Shown here: positions 46,631 to 58,860 of the stretch, in pieces
How positions within the stretch are numbered: the stretch's first letter is position 1
How the letters are laid out: each line of letters opens with the position of its first letter
Source: Pontederia crassipes
Lineage: Eukaryota; Streptophyta; Magnoliopsida; Commelinales; Pontederiaceae
Reading direction: 5' to 3'
Assembly (NCBI GenBank): GCA_030549335.1
Contig: CM060195.1
Location: forward strand, 43,406,991-43,470,990
Length of the DNA: 64,000 bases
The notes under the pieces: model-generated
Seen by the model: the letters and a program-made list of their open reading frames with translations, nothing else
The model's database searches: none
What the model was told of the DNA's origin: nothing
Program-made: the position numbers and the translations under genes

Positions 46631-47700
46631 ATCAGTGTTGTCAAGGCCAGACCGGCCGATCGAACTGGTCCGACTACTGATCGGCCACAATTGTAGCCCA
46701 GTTGAAGCCCAAAAATTGGACCCCAATTTGAACCGAATTGAACAAGACCAAGCCACTAAAAAAACTAGTCAAAGTCGGATTGAACCACGTTTCAACTCCG
46801 TTTTTTGTTCAGCCAAAATTTTTTATTAAATTTTTTTACTAAGAGATAATTTGATAAAAAATATTATTATAAATTTAGAAAATATCCAAAAATGAACTTT
46901 CTCCATAAACATTCATATTGGCCCATTAGTTTTCTCCTCCATTTATACTTGTCCATTTACTCTTATTTTGCTACTACTATCAATGTGGAATTATTTTTGT
47001 ACACTCACTTGTTCTTTTTTCCTTCATTTAGCCTTAAATTTCTTAAACTTTGAGTTTTAACTTATGGATTATTATCTTATTCAATTTTTAATATCATAAA
47101 TGTATATTATAATATAAATTAATTATATATTTATTATATTAATATAATATTTATCATATTAGATAAATTAGTTATATTTAAATTATGCAAACTTCAATAT
47201 GCTTAGTATAATATAATAATATATATATATATACACAACTTTAAATTTCTTTAATTTAGTATGTCATAAGTCAAATTAAATACTTAACTACTAATTATAC
47301 TTTATATTTATTTATACAATATGTAATCTTGTCATAATAATTTGTGAGAAAAATATGTATTTATTGTTTCTAACATAAAAAAATAAATATATGAAATACA
47401 AAAAGAATTAACCAATAGAAAATTTCTATATAATAATCAAATACAATGATTTTAATTTACTAAGTATATAATAATTTTAATATCAAATCTTAAAAGTAAT
47501 TATACATTTATGATTGTTATTTTTTAATTACATTTTGGCATCATATATATATATATATATAATCAAAATATCATAGCATGATTTAGTATATCATGATAAA
47601 TATAATATTTTATTATTATCCGGTCCTATCGACCGATCCGATCGATTCGACCTGAAACGAACAATTATTCGGGCCGTCGTTCGGTCCGGTCCTAACAATA
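46631..47700. mobile_element. MITE-like element with GC-rich ends
   Basis: The ends read tgttgtcaaggccagaccgg and, in reverse complement, tattgttaggaccggaccg. Both are GC-rich with cggccgat or cgatcgg-type palindromes, and the interior is extremely AT-rich. The layout resembles a non-autonomous TIR element of about 1.07 kb. Exact ends and target duplication are not resolved. Confidence 0.4.
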
Positions 47701-49042
47701 TTCGTTTAGATTGAGCGTAACGAGAAATTAAAAAGTTGATGTGATATTAAAAATTGATGTGATAGATTAATTTTAGTGGATGTTTGAATAAAATATAAGC
47801 ATTATAAATATAAAATATAATTTTATTAATTAGTAAAATATCAGTATAAATTAGTTTTTTTATGAAATATAATTTTAATCAGTTATATTTAACAAAATAT
47901 TAAAAAATCATGAAATTTAAAAGTAATAAATAATATTACATCAATTTTTTATATAAATCTATTATATCTAATAAATTAATTATTTTTATGAGAGAAATGT
48001 AAGAGAGAGAATAAGGAAAGAAAAAAGAAAAACATATTTGAAAAAAGGAGTTGTCATGTAAACAAATTGAAAAAAGGTTAAACAATGTTGTAGTGCCACC
48101 CTCCGATTCTACCAAAAGGTGAGAACCGAGGTCAAATGACATTTGATTTTTGTCAAACATTACATCATTTGATTTTTGTCTGATTTTGATTGTCAAACGT
48201 AGTACAATTGCTAGTAACAAATCTAATAAAATAGGAATAAAATAACATTAGAGTTTGCGTAGTTGTAATGAAAATGCAAATCTTCTTTTTCCAGTAATCA
48301 AGAAAATGTTGTGCAAGTAGAGATGGAACACTTATGTTTCTCAAAATTAGGTATCCTCCCATACTAAATGAGAAAAACTATCTAAGCTGGTGTGTGTATG
48401 ATTGAAGGGGGATGGAACAAATAATTGTTAAATTGGAAATAGAGTTTGGTTTCAATCGGTTCTATTGTGACATTTGATAGAATCAAAATTGAAATTTAAG
48501 ATGGAAATTAAGGATCATGTGATCCTATCACCCTAATTCTCATCTTTTGGTTCCACCTTTTTGGTGGAATCTATTCAGGCACATGCTTTTTTTAGTCAAC
48601 TTTTTTTTACGTGACATTTTTCAAATCTATTTTTTCTTCTCTTATTTTCTCTCTATTATATTCCTCACACAAAATATTTTATGTATTATATACAATATAT
48701 TTATTATAAAAGGATTAATTTAATACTATTTATTATTTGTTATTTCATAAAAAAAAATATATTTTTTTAAATATAGTTTATTAAAATTATTATTTATTAC
48801 AATTAATAATATATTCTTAACAAAAAAATTAACAATATTTTAATTTACACTCAATCTTTATTAATTATTAAAATCATATTTATATCTAAAATTATTGTAT
48901 TTCATTTAAACACCCATTAAAATAAATTTAACACAATATTTTTTTTCAAATTTGAATCTTTTGTTTCATTCATCTTTTTATTGAATTAATCTATCGGTTC
49001 AACTATTCATCGAGAACAAGAAAGAATTACCATTTAGTTGCC
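47701..49042. other. AT-rich intergenic sequence
   Basis: Nothing recognised before the LINE insertion site. Confidence 0.4.
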
Positions 49043-49086
49043 AAATGCATAATGTTTTTTTTTGTTGTAAAAGATGCATATATATA

Positions 49087-52000
49087 TTAAGTAACTCCAG
49101 TGGAGTGGTGGGGGTTGCTCCCAAAAGTATACAACCGGATTTGTTCTAACAAAAAAGCCAAGTGGTCAGCGGCAGCGTTTGCATGCCTGCGACAATGTAC
49201 AATTTGATAGGACTGTAGGTGAACTAAGGAGGCAGTGATGTCAGCAATGATTCCCCGCACCGACCAGGGACAGCGAGCAGATCTCCTAATGATACGACAT
49301 AAAAGCTCGGAGTCCGTCTGGATGATGAGTCGTGTAATTCCTTTCTGGCGACAGCAAAAGAGACCGTGAAGCAATGCCCAAGCCTCAGTAGCAAGTGGAG
49401 AGTCAAAAGTGTCGGCCGAGACCCCTGCAAAAAGAAAAGATCCAGTATGAGATCTAAGAAGGTAAGCTGCACCTCTAGAGTGTTCCCGATCAACGAACGA
49501 GCCATCCACATTGAGGCACGTCCAATTGGAGGGTGGAGACTCCCACTGAGCCCGGTAGGTGGGCTGCTGGGGGTAGCGAGAGTCGGGAGGGGGTGAAGAG
49601 AGAGGGAAGGAAGGGAAGAGACAGGGGAGAGGGAGGCGGAAGATGCCTCAGGAGTGTGGTTATCTACATATTCGGCATGCCACACCGCCTCCGCAGTTGC
49701 ACGCCTCGAGCTAAAGTGGATATCATTCCTTGTCCGCCACAGTTGCACGCCCCACAAGCAGTACGCAAATAGAGAAAGGAAAGTTCGCCTAGACCAAAGA
49801 TCTAGAGTTGCTCCCTCGAGAATCCAGGATCCCATGGACCAGGAGTGGGAGAAAAGGAAAGGAATGTTAGATTGCTGTTGAAAGATGTTCCAAAGATGAG
49901 TGAAAAAATTACACTCAAAGAATAGATGTCCACATGATTCAATTGCGAGACCACAAAAGGAGCAAGATGGATGGCCGGGTCAAACCGATGGAGCTTGTCC
50001 ATGGTGGGGAGCCTTTGGTGTAGCAATTTCCACAAGAAGGTGTGGATTTTGGGCTCAGCCGGAATATTCCACATCATACTCCAAGTCGGCCGTCCAGTGG
50101 AGGTAATAGGCTGACCTTGGTGGCTAAAGAACTTATAAATAGATTTTGCATTTGCAATTCCATGAGTATCAAGTACCCAAATCCACACGTCATCATCGAC
50201 AGTTGTGGGAATATAGAGGGTAAGAATTCTGTGGTAAAGGGGGTCGCCAAAGAGAGATCTAAGAAGATTGTGGTTCCAGTTAATGTTTGTTTGAAGGTCA
50301 GCCATCGTAGTAGAGTCAATGAGCAAGTTGACATTTATGAAAGTAAGGAGCCTGGCTAAGGGGATTGTGGTAGTCCAAGGATAACTGAGGACGAGTGTGG
50401 TAGTGCTAGAGCCAATGCATTTTTGGAAGCCCAGCCTGACATCAGGAATGATACGTAGAATACTACGCCAGGCCCAGGACTGATTGGCGGGAGGCGAGGA
50501 ATTGATTCACCCAGAGACTGGGGCAACCATACTTGTTAAGGATAAGTTGGGCCCAGGGTGAGGACTCGCGATTAAGAACAGGCATAAGATGTTTAGTTTT
50601 GAGGGAAGTACGGACATCACGAAGGTTGCAAATTCCCAATCCCCTTAGGCATTTAGGAAGTTGAACAGTGTTCTAGTTAATAAGATGAAGGCCCCGATTA
50701 TCGGAGGAAGGCTTCCAAAGGAAGTCCCGGGATACCCACTCGAGAGAGTCGATGATGTTGTCAGGGATGTGGACAGAGCACAAAGCATGGAGGGGAAGGG
50801 TGGAGAGGGTAGATTGAATCAAGATCCGTCGTCCAGCCATGGAGAGGAGGCGCTTCCGCTAGCCCACCAGCCGAGAGTTAGCGCGATGGATGAGAAAACG
50901 GTGCTTGGAGACGGATATGGTTTTGTTAGAGATTGGGACGCCCAAGTAGTCGAAGGGGAAAGTTCCATGGCTAATGTTCAGGATCTGGGTTATGCATCGC
51001 CTCCGGCGAGGCCGCAACTTTGGAGCAAAAAAGAATTCATATTTGTTGGTGTTTATGTGCAAGTTTGTGAGAAGTTTAAAAATTTGGAGAATCTCATTAA
51101 GCCTCTTACAATTTGTTTTAGTGGCCCTAATGCAAATGAGGAGGTCATCAGCGTAGAGCAGGTGACTGAGGCAAAAGTCCCCAAGATTGAAAGGAATAAT
51201 TCGACCAATGTTGACCTACTCAGTGATCATAGATGAGAAGATTTGAGAAACAATGACAAATAGGTAAGGGGAGAGGGGGTCTCCCTGTCTGAGACCCCGA
51301 TGAGCGTTGAAGGTTTGAGAAGGCCTACCATTAATGTAGCATGTGAAGGAGGCCGAGGTCAAGCATGAGTGGATCCAACTAATGAAAGTCGTGGGGAAGT
51401 TCTTGAGTTTCAGCGACTCGATGACAACATGCCAGGAAACGTTATCAAAGGCTTTCTCGATGTCAGCCTTAATGAGAATGTGGTGTCTTTGGCCAATGCG
51501 AAGGGAGCAGGCAAGTTCCTGAGCAATCAAAATATTCTCGTGAATGGATCTCCCAGTGATGAATGCCGACTAGGCAGCATCAATGATGGTGGAGAGAGTC
51601 AGCTTAAGTCGATTGGCTAGAATTTTTGAGATCAGTCGATAGACTACATTGCATAAGGAGATGGGACGATAGTCCGATACAGATTGTGGAGAATCCCTCT
51701 TCGGGATAAATATTAGGCCGGTAGTACCCCACTCAAGAGAGAAGTTACCATGGGTAAAGAATTTTTTAATAGAGCTAACAACTTTGGGTCCCATAATATC
51801 CCAAAAAATGCGGTAGAAGTTCGAAGTAAAATCGTCGGGCCCCGGAGCCTTGCCCGGGGGCATGCTCCAAAGGACCTCTCGGATCTCGTCCGGACCAATA
51901 TCAATGGTTAGTGAATCATGATACGAGGGGGGGACTTTAGGCAGATCAGGCCAGAGATGGGGCCAGAGATGGGTCGACAAGGGGACAGATGTCCGGGCTG

Positions 52001-53189
52001 CAGAGGGACTTGTAGTGTTCAGAGAAGATAGACAGGATATGAGTAGGGGAGTCACGACGATGGCCGTCGTTGTCCAGGGTTGATGATATGTGGTTTCTAC
52101 AATGTCTCATGAGTGCATAGAGATGAAAAAAGCGAGTATTCATGTCACCTTTGGTAAGCCAATTGATTCTACTTTTGGACCACCATTTGATATTAATTTG
52201 GCGTAGCAGGGCAAAGTGGAAGTGGTAAGCGGAGCGGAGCGAGCTCATGGTCAGTCAGCCCTCGACGCTCGTCAAGGGACTCAAGGGCCAAGACCCGGGC
52301 TAGAGTCGAGTCGACCCTTGACCCGAGGTTGCCAAGGACCTCATGGTTCCATTTAAGGGTATGGTATTTGATGTTCTCAAGAGCCAGGGATATGGTAGAG
52401 TCAGGTTGGTCAAAATTCCAATATTTCCTAACGATCTCTTTTGCCTCCGAGTGTAGGAAACAAAAGTGCTCGTATCGGAAGATCTTGGGCCAATGGGTCC
52501 TCAAACAATGTCCAGAAGAATGGGTGAATGACCAGAGGCAGTTCGGGAGAGGGTTGAGAGCTTGATGGCAGAGAAGTATTCAATCCAGTGGTGGCTAATC
52601 AGGGCACGATCAAGCCTACAGTGAATTCACGCAAAACCGGTGCGATTATTGCACCAAGTAAACTGGGCATTTGATATGTGAAGATCGACTAGACCCTGAC
52701 TGTTAATGGTGTGGTGAAGGAGTTTGGAAGAGCGAGTGAGGCGAAAAGGTTCCCCCCCCCCCCCCCCACTTATCGGCAGGGGAAAGAAGGCAGTTGAAGT
52801 CACCGACGAGCGCCCATGGGACGTTGCCGGAGCATAGGTCAGACAATTCTTTCCATAGCAAATTACGCATTACAGACAAGTTATGAGCATAAATAGTAGA
52901 GAGCAAAAAAGTAAATGATTCACAAGTAATCACAGCATGCAGAGCTCAGTGATCTGGGTGGTCTGGCGCCGCCAAGACAGGATGATGCCCCCCGCAGCGC
53001 CAGAGCCCGCCATAACGAGCCCGTCCCAGTCACCGCCAAGCCTGCAAATGACTTGCAAGGAGTTGGTAGCAATAGCGTGGGATTCAACAAGTACAATAAT
53101 ATCAGGGTTCTCTTGTCTAATAATTTCCCGGAGGCGGTCCCGAATCTTGGAGCGGAAAGCCCCCTGCAATTCCAGGAGACGATCTTCAT
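49087..53189 (-). pseudogene. LINE ORF2: endonuclease, RT, zf-RVT, RNase H (frameshifted)
   Basis: ORF2 starts at ATG 53189 with MKIVSWNCRGLSAPRF, the APE-type endonuclease start. It shifts frame within about 70 bp into the block containing RQENPDIIVLVESHA, then reads VPWALVGDFNCLL near 52830. A run of about 16 C on plus (52752-52767) lies at another frame change. The RT block spans about 51216-52055, with SMPPGKAPGPDDF, IPKRDSPQSVSDYRPISLCN, ADIEKAFDNVSW and RGLRQGDPLSPYLF, and an intact YADD at 51144-51155. The zf-RVT block is at 49802-50326. RNase H (49087-49509) retains D (NVDGSF), E (TEAWALL), D (QTDSELL) and D (ANAAADH). It stops at 49087-49089. Damage is shifts and stops, not loss of domains. 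Confidence 0.88.
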
Positions 53190-55274
53190 CGAGAAGAGGG
53201 AGCCGGAGCCACTTGCACAGACGACGCAAGTGAGTGATGATCATGGGATGAGGGGGGAGCCTTACCTTTCTTAGTTGCAAGCTTGGGTTTGTTCGAGAGT
53301 TTGGGAGTCTGCAACTGCTTCATGCACAGGGCGGATTTGGGCCTCCTCGTCTCAAGGGTGTAAGCCGGGACGAGGTCCGAGTCCGACGCCTCCTCCTCGG
53401 ACTCCTGATCCTCGGCGGGGAGGGGGGCAAGGGGGGTGAGGAGACTTGAACACGTGAAGCATAGCCGCAGCCACTTCCTCATGACTTCTGGAGGTGCCGG
53501 GGAGAGGGGGAAGGGTCTCCCTCACTCCAGACGCCACACTCAGGGAGCCAGCCTTTCTGAGAGGTCCAGGGAATGAGGACAGTGAACACATAAGTGGAGT
53601 TGGAATAGAGTGGGGCGAGGCTACAGTGTTACGAGGAGGGGGGTGGGGGTGATCGTGCCGTCGGGAAGGGAGAGGTTAGGGTTCGTCGAGAGGTGCGGGG
53701 AGGGGGTGGGAGGGAAAGATCTGAGGAGGCGAGATGGGTGGGGGATGTATATGGGATTGACGGAGGGGACGACTGATCACAGCCACGTGGGCCCGATCCA
53801 ACGGTCGAGACGAGTTCAGGCGCGAATTGCTGATCACAACCACGTGGGCCCGATCCAACGGTCGAGGCGAGTTCAGGCGTGGATTGCTGACGTGGAGGGG
53901 TAGTGTTTTTTCAGGGAGGGTTTTGGTTTCAGGTGCAGATTTCTGATGTTGGGAGGGGTGTGTTTTCTCCAGTAGATGGAGCCGTGGTGGACTGGCGATC
54001 CGTGGGCTAAGGGCGGTTGTTGGCTGGATGCGAGGGGAGGTGCTACATGGGGGAGATCCAGTGTACATTAGAGGGGGTGACAGCTCTGTTGGGTGGTTGA
54101 GGTCGAGGTCAGCCAACGGCTGGAAACGGCCACCAGACGCCGTTACCGACTGACAGTGGGGTATTGCCGTAGGGACCGACGGCTGGATTGGTGGTTGTTC
54201 CCGGCGGGCGCCCCCCACACGGGAGGGTTGCGGCGCCGACCCGCCCGAGGTGGGGGTAGCACGCATCCAGGGCCCGAAGTGCAACACCCCAGCACTCGGG
54301 GGTACTGCCATCCATCTCTCGGAGGGAAGGGCAAGCCTCAAGCCGGTGACCAACAACACCGCAGCGGAAACAAAAAGTTGGGATATTTTCATACCTGACT
54401 CGCTGGAAGTAACGTGATCCATCCGGGAGGCGAATCCACGTTCCCTGCTTGAGGGGGACAGAGAAGTTTACCTCAACGCAGACGCGGACCGGGGAGAGAT
54501 TGCACAGTAGTGAGGACTCATCAATCGTCAGCGGAGTGCCATAGGCCGAGGCGATACGGGTCACAGATTTCCTTGAATGCAGCTCGTATGCCAAACCATG
54601 GAGTTGCAGCCAGATTGGTGCCCTACCACAACATGCTTCCTCCGGCCAAAAAAAGGGGCGAGCACGGACAAGGTTCAGGAGGTGACCGTCAACTTCCCCA
54701 GAGCCAAGAGCAAGGACCTGCAAAGCAGAATCTTCAGAAGGAAACATCAATAAAATATAGCCATTATCAAGATCCTGCACTTCCAGGGGAGGGGTGGAAG
54801 GCCAGAGGGAGGTTGCTGCCACCCGCAGCGCCGAGAGTGCATCCGGGGAGCCGCGAAAATGCCCCAGCAAACATCACTTAATCTCTTCCACGCGCGGGAT
54901 GACATCCTCCATGGGTATCTCGATCTCCTCAACAATGGAGCATTCCAACTGGCGCAGTTGGCGGGCGGAGATCAGGGAGTTCATCGGGGGCCTGCGAACT
55001 CGAACCACATCGGACCAAGAGCGAGATTCCTGTGGTGGAACGGTCGGGGATGAGGGGGGAGGGGGTACTGAAGAGGTGTTGGAATGGGGGAGGGGGCGGA
55101 GGACAGAGGCAAGGAAGCAGTTGTGGCCTTGGCTGGAGGAAGGGGAGGGGGCGGCTGGGATGTGGAGGGCAGAAAGGGGGAGAACGAAGGCTGCAAGAAT
55201 GGCATGGGGGTTGGGTCTCCGGCACCCGGCGGCAGTCGCCGAGGACCGGAGGAGGGGGAAGGGGGATCCACCAT
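53186..55274 (-). pseudogene. LINE ORF1: gag-like protein with CCHC knuckle
   Basis: ATG 55274 (MVDPPSPSSG) is the likely start. A proline-rich N-terminus follows, then a frame change into SWSDVVRVRRPP. The nucleic-acid-binding core is at about 54330-54870, with a CCHC knuckle CFRCGVVGHRLEAC near 54340. A single in-frame TGA at 54874-54876 interrupts the frame just before LLGHFRGSPDAL. The frame changes again near 54110 and more than once after. The last block, 53186-53482, is basic (KLSNKPKLATKKGK), and its TGA overlaps the ORF2 ATG. A 57-bp in-frame tandem duplication lies at 53774-53887. Confidence 0.82.
53774..53887. repeat. 57-bp in-frame tandem duplication in LINE ORF1
   Basis: 53774-53830 and 53831-53887 are near-identical. 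Translated on minus, the 19-residue unit contains RLNS(S/P)RPLDRAHV(A/V)VIS twice. Confidence 0.9.
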
Positions 55275-55387
55275 GGATCAGCCCATGAGAGAGAGAGAGC
55301 TGGGAAGTGCCTTGGCTTCTCTCCCACAAGACTCAACCCAGTGTGGGCAAGTTTCTTACATCAAGTAGTAGTTTTAAATGCAGAATG

Positions 55388-57869
55388 TTAGGGAGTTCAA
55401 ATTGCAAAGCAAAGAGGCAGGTATAAGTGACTTCCACACTTCCCTATGGTGCACGTCTTTAAATACGTTGGATGTGGTCAACATTCTTTGCCTTTGTTTA
55501 TTGGTTAGTAATATGTTATGAATTGCTATCCAAAGGAAGCCTCTAATTCACCGAGGTTGTGTTTGGTAATTCAAGGTAAGAGGATAAGTTAGGGTGATGT
55601 AGTGAGAGTTGATGAGGTTGAATGCGGTGAGCGTTTATATAAAGCATGTTTGGATATTAATTCATGGGATGGATTTGATTAATATAATCTAATATTTGTT
55701 TGGATACAAAAATATAAGTTAGGGAATGTTAAGTTTGGTAAATATCTTTATTATTTTTAAGAAAAAATATTTATTTTATTTATTTGAGAAGAAATAATTA
55801 AATATACGATGAGTATAATTATATTTAATTCTTTCAAAATTACCAATTTGATGAGTTTAATTTTAGATCAAATGATGGAGTTATAAACACCAACTGAGTC
55901 TTAGTTAAATTTTTAAAAATTATATAAAAATAACATGATGTAGAATTTTTAAACTCACTCACCTAAGTAAACCTAACACATCCTTACTAAACCCCATCCA
56001 AGCGCACCCTAAAATCCTTCCCAACACCATAGCTTACAAATGATCTCTAAATTGTTCCAACTTTTTTGTGACAAGGAGATGGTATGCTGATCATGCACTG
56101 TAGATACCCAAGACTCTCGAGTGGCCACTAGATTGTTGGGTTTGGTGCTTGCCTGTGAAAGTGGCATCGTGATCATCATGTGCTCTATAAAATTATTATT
56201 GAGATTGCCCTATTATGTGCTCTAGTAAATTTCAATAATAATACTCAAATTTTACTTCTTTTTCAACTTGATCTTTCAATTTAAATTTATAATCAAATGA
56301 TTTTTCAAATATTATCTTATTTTACATAGTGCCTTTGGTATAGTCGATTTCTTTGTAATATTATTGACATAGCAAAATAAAAGTTAATAAAATAATAAAA
56401 AAACTTAAATGAATGAAAAATAAAAAAAGGTGCAACAACCCCAAAAGGGGCTATTGCTTTCCTCACCGATGATGGAGGGGCCGTCGTCCCTCCCTCTCTC
56501 TCCTCCGACTATGGAAGGAAGAGGAGGGGGGTAACACCTGAGTCCTGACCTTGTTTGGGGCCTCCCTCTTGTCCATACCTTGAATCCTTAACGGGGAAAT
56601 ATAGTTCCATGCCTTGGTCCTACAGTTCCCTAAGCTCCACAATTTTTTTGTCCTCAAAATTTAAATTTTAAAAAATAAAAATAGTATATTATAAAATATT
56701 TATATAATATTCACAGTATATATTTAAATATTACAAGACTTTAAGATTTTGTCTAAATTTATTACTTATATGGTAAATCGATGATTATGATTTATTTGTT
56801 CACTAATGATTGACAAATTCAATTATCCATGTGTATGGGTGGGTTCAAGGATGTTGCGGTGTGGGGATAATATATCATGTCTCAATCCCTGAACTATGGT
56901 GTGGGAGGAACTATGGCCCCATCCCCACCCTCTCAATGTATTTTTTTTCTGAATTTAGGGCCCTAATCAAGGATTCATCGTGGGATTTCTAAAGTACTCG
57001 CAAGTTTGAAGCATAAACTTGTATCAGTTCATGACTTTAGACATGAAATCGAATGAACTCAGTGTGAAATCGAACTTGGTGCTGAAATGGACTCTGGTAA
57101 TTTGAGTAAACTCGGTCGAGTCTATATCAAAAATCACCAGATGTAACATTAGACATTTAACCAAGACTTGAGGTTAAAGTTGAAATGAAAATAACATTGA
57201 ACTTTCGTGATTTAATAATTAAGAATATTTTATGTTCTAATTTGCGTGAATCATTAACTATTTTAATAATTTGATGTATGAACTTTGAAATCTTTATGTT
57301 TAACTTGTGTTGCATTAGACTTGTAGATTGTGATGAATTGTTATGCAATTCATATATGTGAGTCGAAATATGACTAATGAATTCATTAGGTTTGTAACTA
57401 CCATATTAAAATTATTTTTCATAAATATTTTATAAAATATAATATATATATATTATCATGTATATAAATTCTACGAATTTGTATTTCGAATTTACATAAA
57501 ACGAGTCAACGCAAACTTTCAAATTTGAAAATCTTACTATGAGCTTACAACTTACAAGACTCCCCCTCTCTCCTCTCTTTGAAGGGGGTAGTGTTCCATC
57601 GTCGTCAATGGGACATCAATGTTATTGCCCTGTCTTATTTATTTTTATTTTTTAAATTTGTATTTATCATGTCAACAATATAACTGGAAAATAGGTTATC
57701 CTACGTCATTTTGATTGAAGGTACTAGTAGTTGGATGGTCGTTAAGTTACAAACTAATATTTACATCCCTTTTCCGTTCAGCACTTTGTTCCATAGTACT
57801 TGCATAGTAGGCGAGCGTGGCATGATGATGGAATGAAGGTTTTGTGGGAGATTGGTTGCTTCAAGGGAA
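55388..57869. other. Intergenic sequence with a MITE-like segment
   Basis: No gene was recognised. At about 55552-56013 the ends ggttgtgtttggtaatt and, in reverse complement, gggtgcgcttggatggg resemble short inverted repeats of a MITE, without a secure target duplication. A short block near 56440-56660 is less AT-rich but has no recognisable product. Confidence 0.35.
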
Positions 57870-58860
57870 ATCCTCAATGAAGCATTAGCTAAGTCTGTCA
57901 AACGCTTTCTCCAACCCCCGCCTTAATTGAGGAGTTTGGAGCGATCTCCCATTTTGATCATCTTGCGCTATTACAATATTTTCATTTTTCATGGATGCTC
58001 CTTCCCTTGTTAAAGCTGGGCTGAACGTGGACCAATCAACGTTGGCATGATTTCCTACAGACGCAAAGCAATCATCTTTCTTATTAGCTTATAGGTGGTC
58101 TTGAAGAGGCTGATTGGTCTGAACTCACATAGGCTCTCAGGAATCCCTCTTTGGTATCAAGACAATGTGAGTATTGATGAGACACTCCATGGAATGCTTC
58201 CCAATGGAGATCTTCGAGAGGAAGGTGGTTACAAAGTGGCTGACTACATGCCAATTATAATAGTAAAAGATTGCTTTAAACCTGTAACGGGACTGTTTGG
58301 ATAAAGAACTTAAATGTTCTAACAGTAAGAACAAAGTGCATAGAACACAATTGTTCTCATGTTGTTCTTGCTATCAACAAGAACCCAAATGCTTTTGCTT
58401 TTTTCTATTTGAGTGTGCCGACAGTGAACAAAAATATAATGATGAGAATTGACTGAGATAACCTAATTCGTAGGTGTTTGAATGCAACCAAAGGAACAAG
58501 CCCTTGTTCCTTGAGATGTTCTGATACCAAACACCACTGTCGGGTCTTGGAACTTTGTAGGAGCCAAGCGAAACATGGCGTGCTTAATTTCTTTCGAGGG
58601 GTGCCTTCCCAGAGCTGATAGAACAAAGGTCTCCATGAGTGGCTGGAGAGTCTGTGTTGCCCAGTCTCCTCAGAGTTAATTAGCTTTAAGTGATCGGCAA
58701 TCATATGTTTTAGCTCTTCTAGCTCATCAATCCAAAGACCAAACCAAGTTTTCAAGGAATTTATTTGTAAGCGTTTTCGATTAATAATTGGTTTGATGTG
58801 AAAATTGTTTGTGTTCCTATCCCCAAAGTGAACCCAGTGGCATTGGGACCATAGCATCTC
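57870..58860 (-). mobile_element. LINE fragment split by a MITE
   Basis: Minus-strand translation gives a pre-RT block at 58680-58857 (HWVHFGDRNTNNFHIKPII), then KEIKHAMFRLAPTKFQDP near 58540-58600. After the insertion it continues RFKAIFYYYNWHVV and INTHIVLIPKRDS (58140-58290), then ENIVIAQDDQN and GLEKAFDRLS (about 57880-58010). These match the order in plant LINE reverse transcriptase, broken by stops and frame changes. The motif A Asp appears to be Gly (RGLEKAFD). No endonuclease or 3' end was found. Confidence 0.7.
58291..58541. mobile_element. MITE-like insertion inside the LINE fragment
   Basis: The outer ends gactgtttggat and, in reverse complement, gacagtggtgtttggtat are similar inverted repeats. 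The insertion separates two neighbouring pieces of LINE translation (QDP and RFKAIFYYY), which fit the usual PGPDGF...FY stretch. The 251-bp length suits a MITE. The target duplication is unresolved; cccg on both sides (minus reading) is a candidate. Confidence 0.5.

Larger units (their letters stand above)
49055..55375 (-). mobile_element. Nearly complete plant L1-type LINE
   Basis: The element runs 5' to 3' on the minus strand for about 6.3 kb. It encodes an ORF1 gag-like protein, then an endonuclease, reverse transcriptase, zf-RVT and RNase H. It ends in a short A tail (T run 49055-49062 on plus). The 12-bp direct repeats aaatgcataatg (49043-49054) and aaatgcagaatg (55376-55387) differ at one position and look like its target duplication. 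Several frameshifts and at least one in-frame stop make it non-autonomous now. The 5' end appears intact because ORF1 begins near the edge. Confidence 0.88.
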
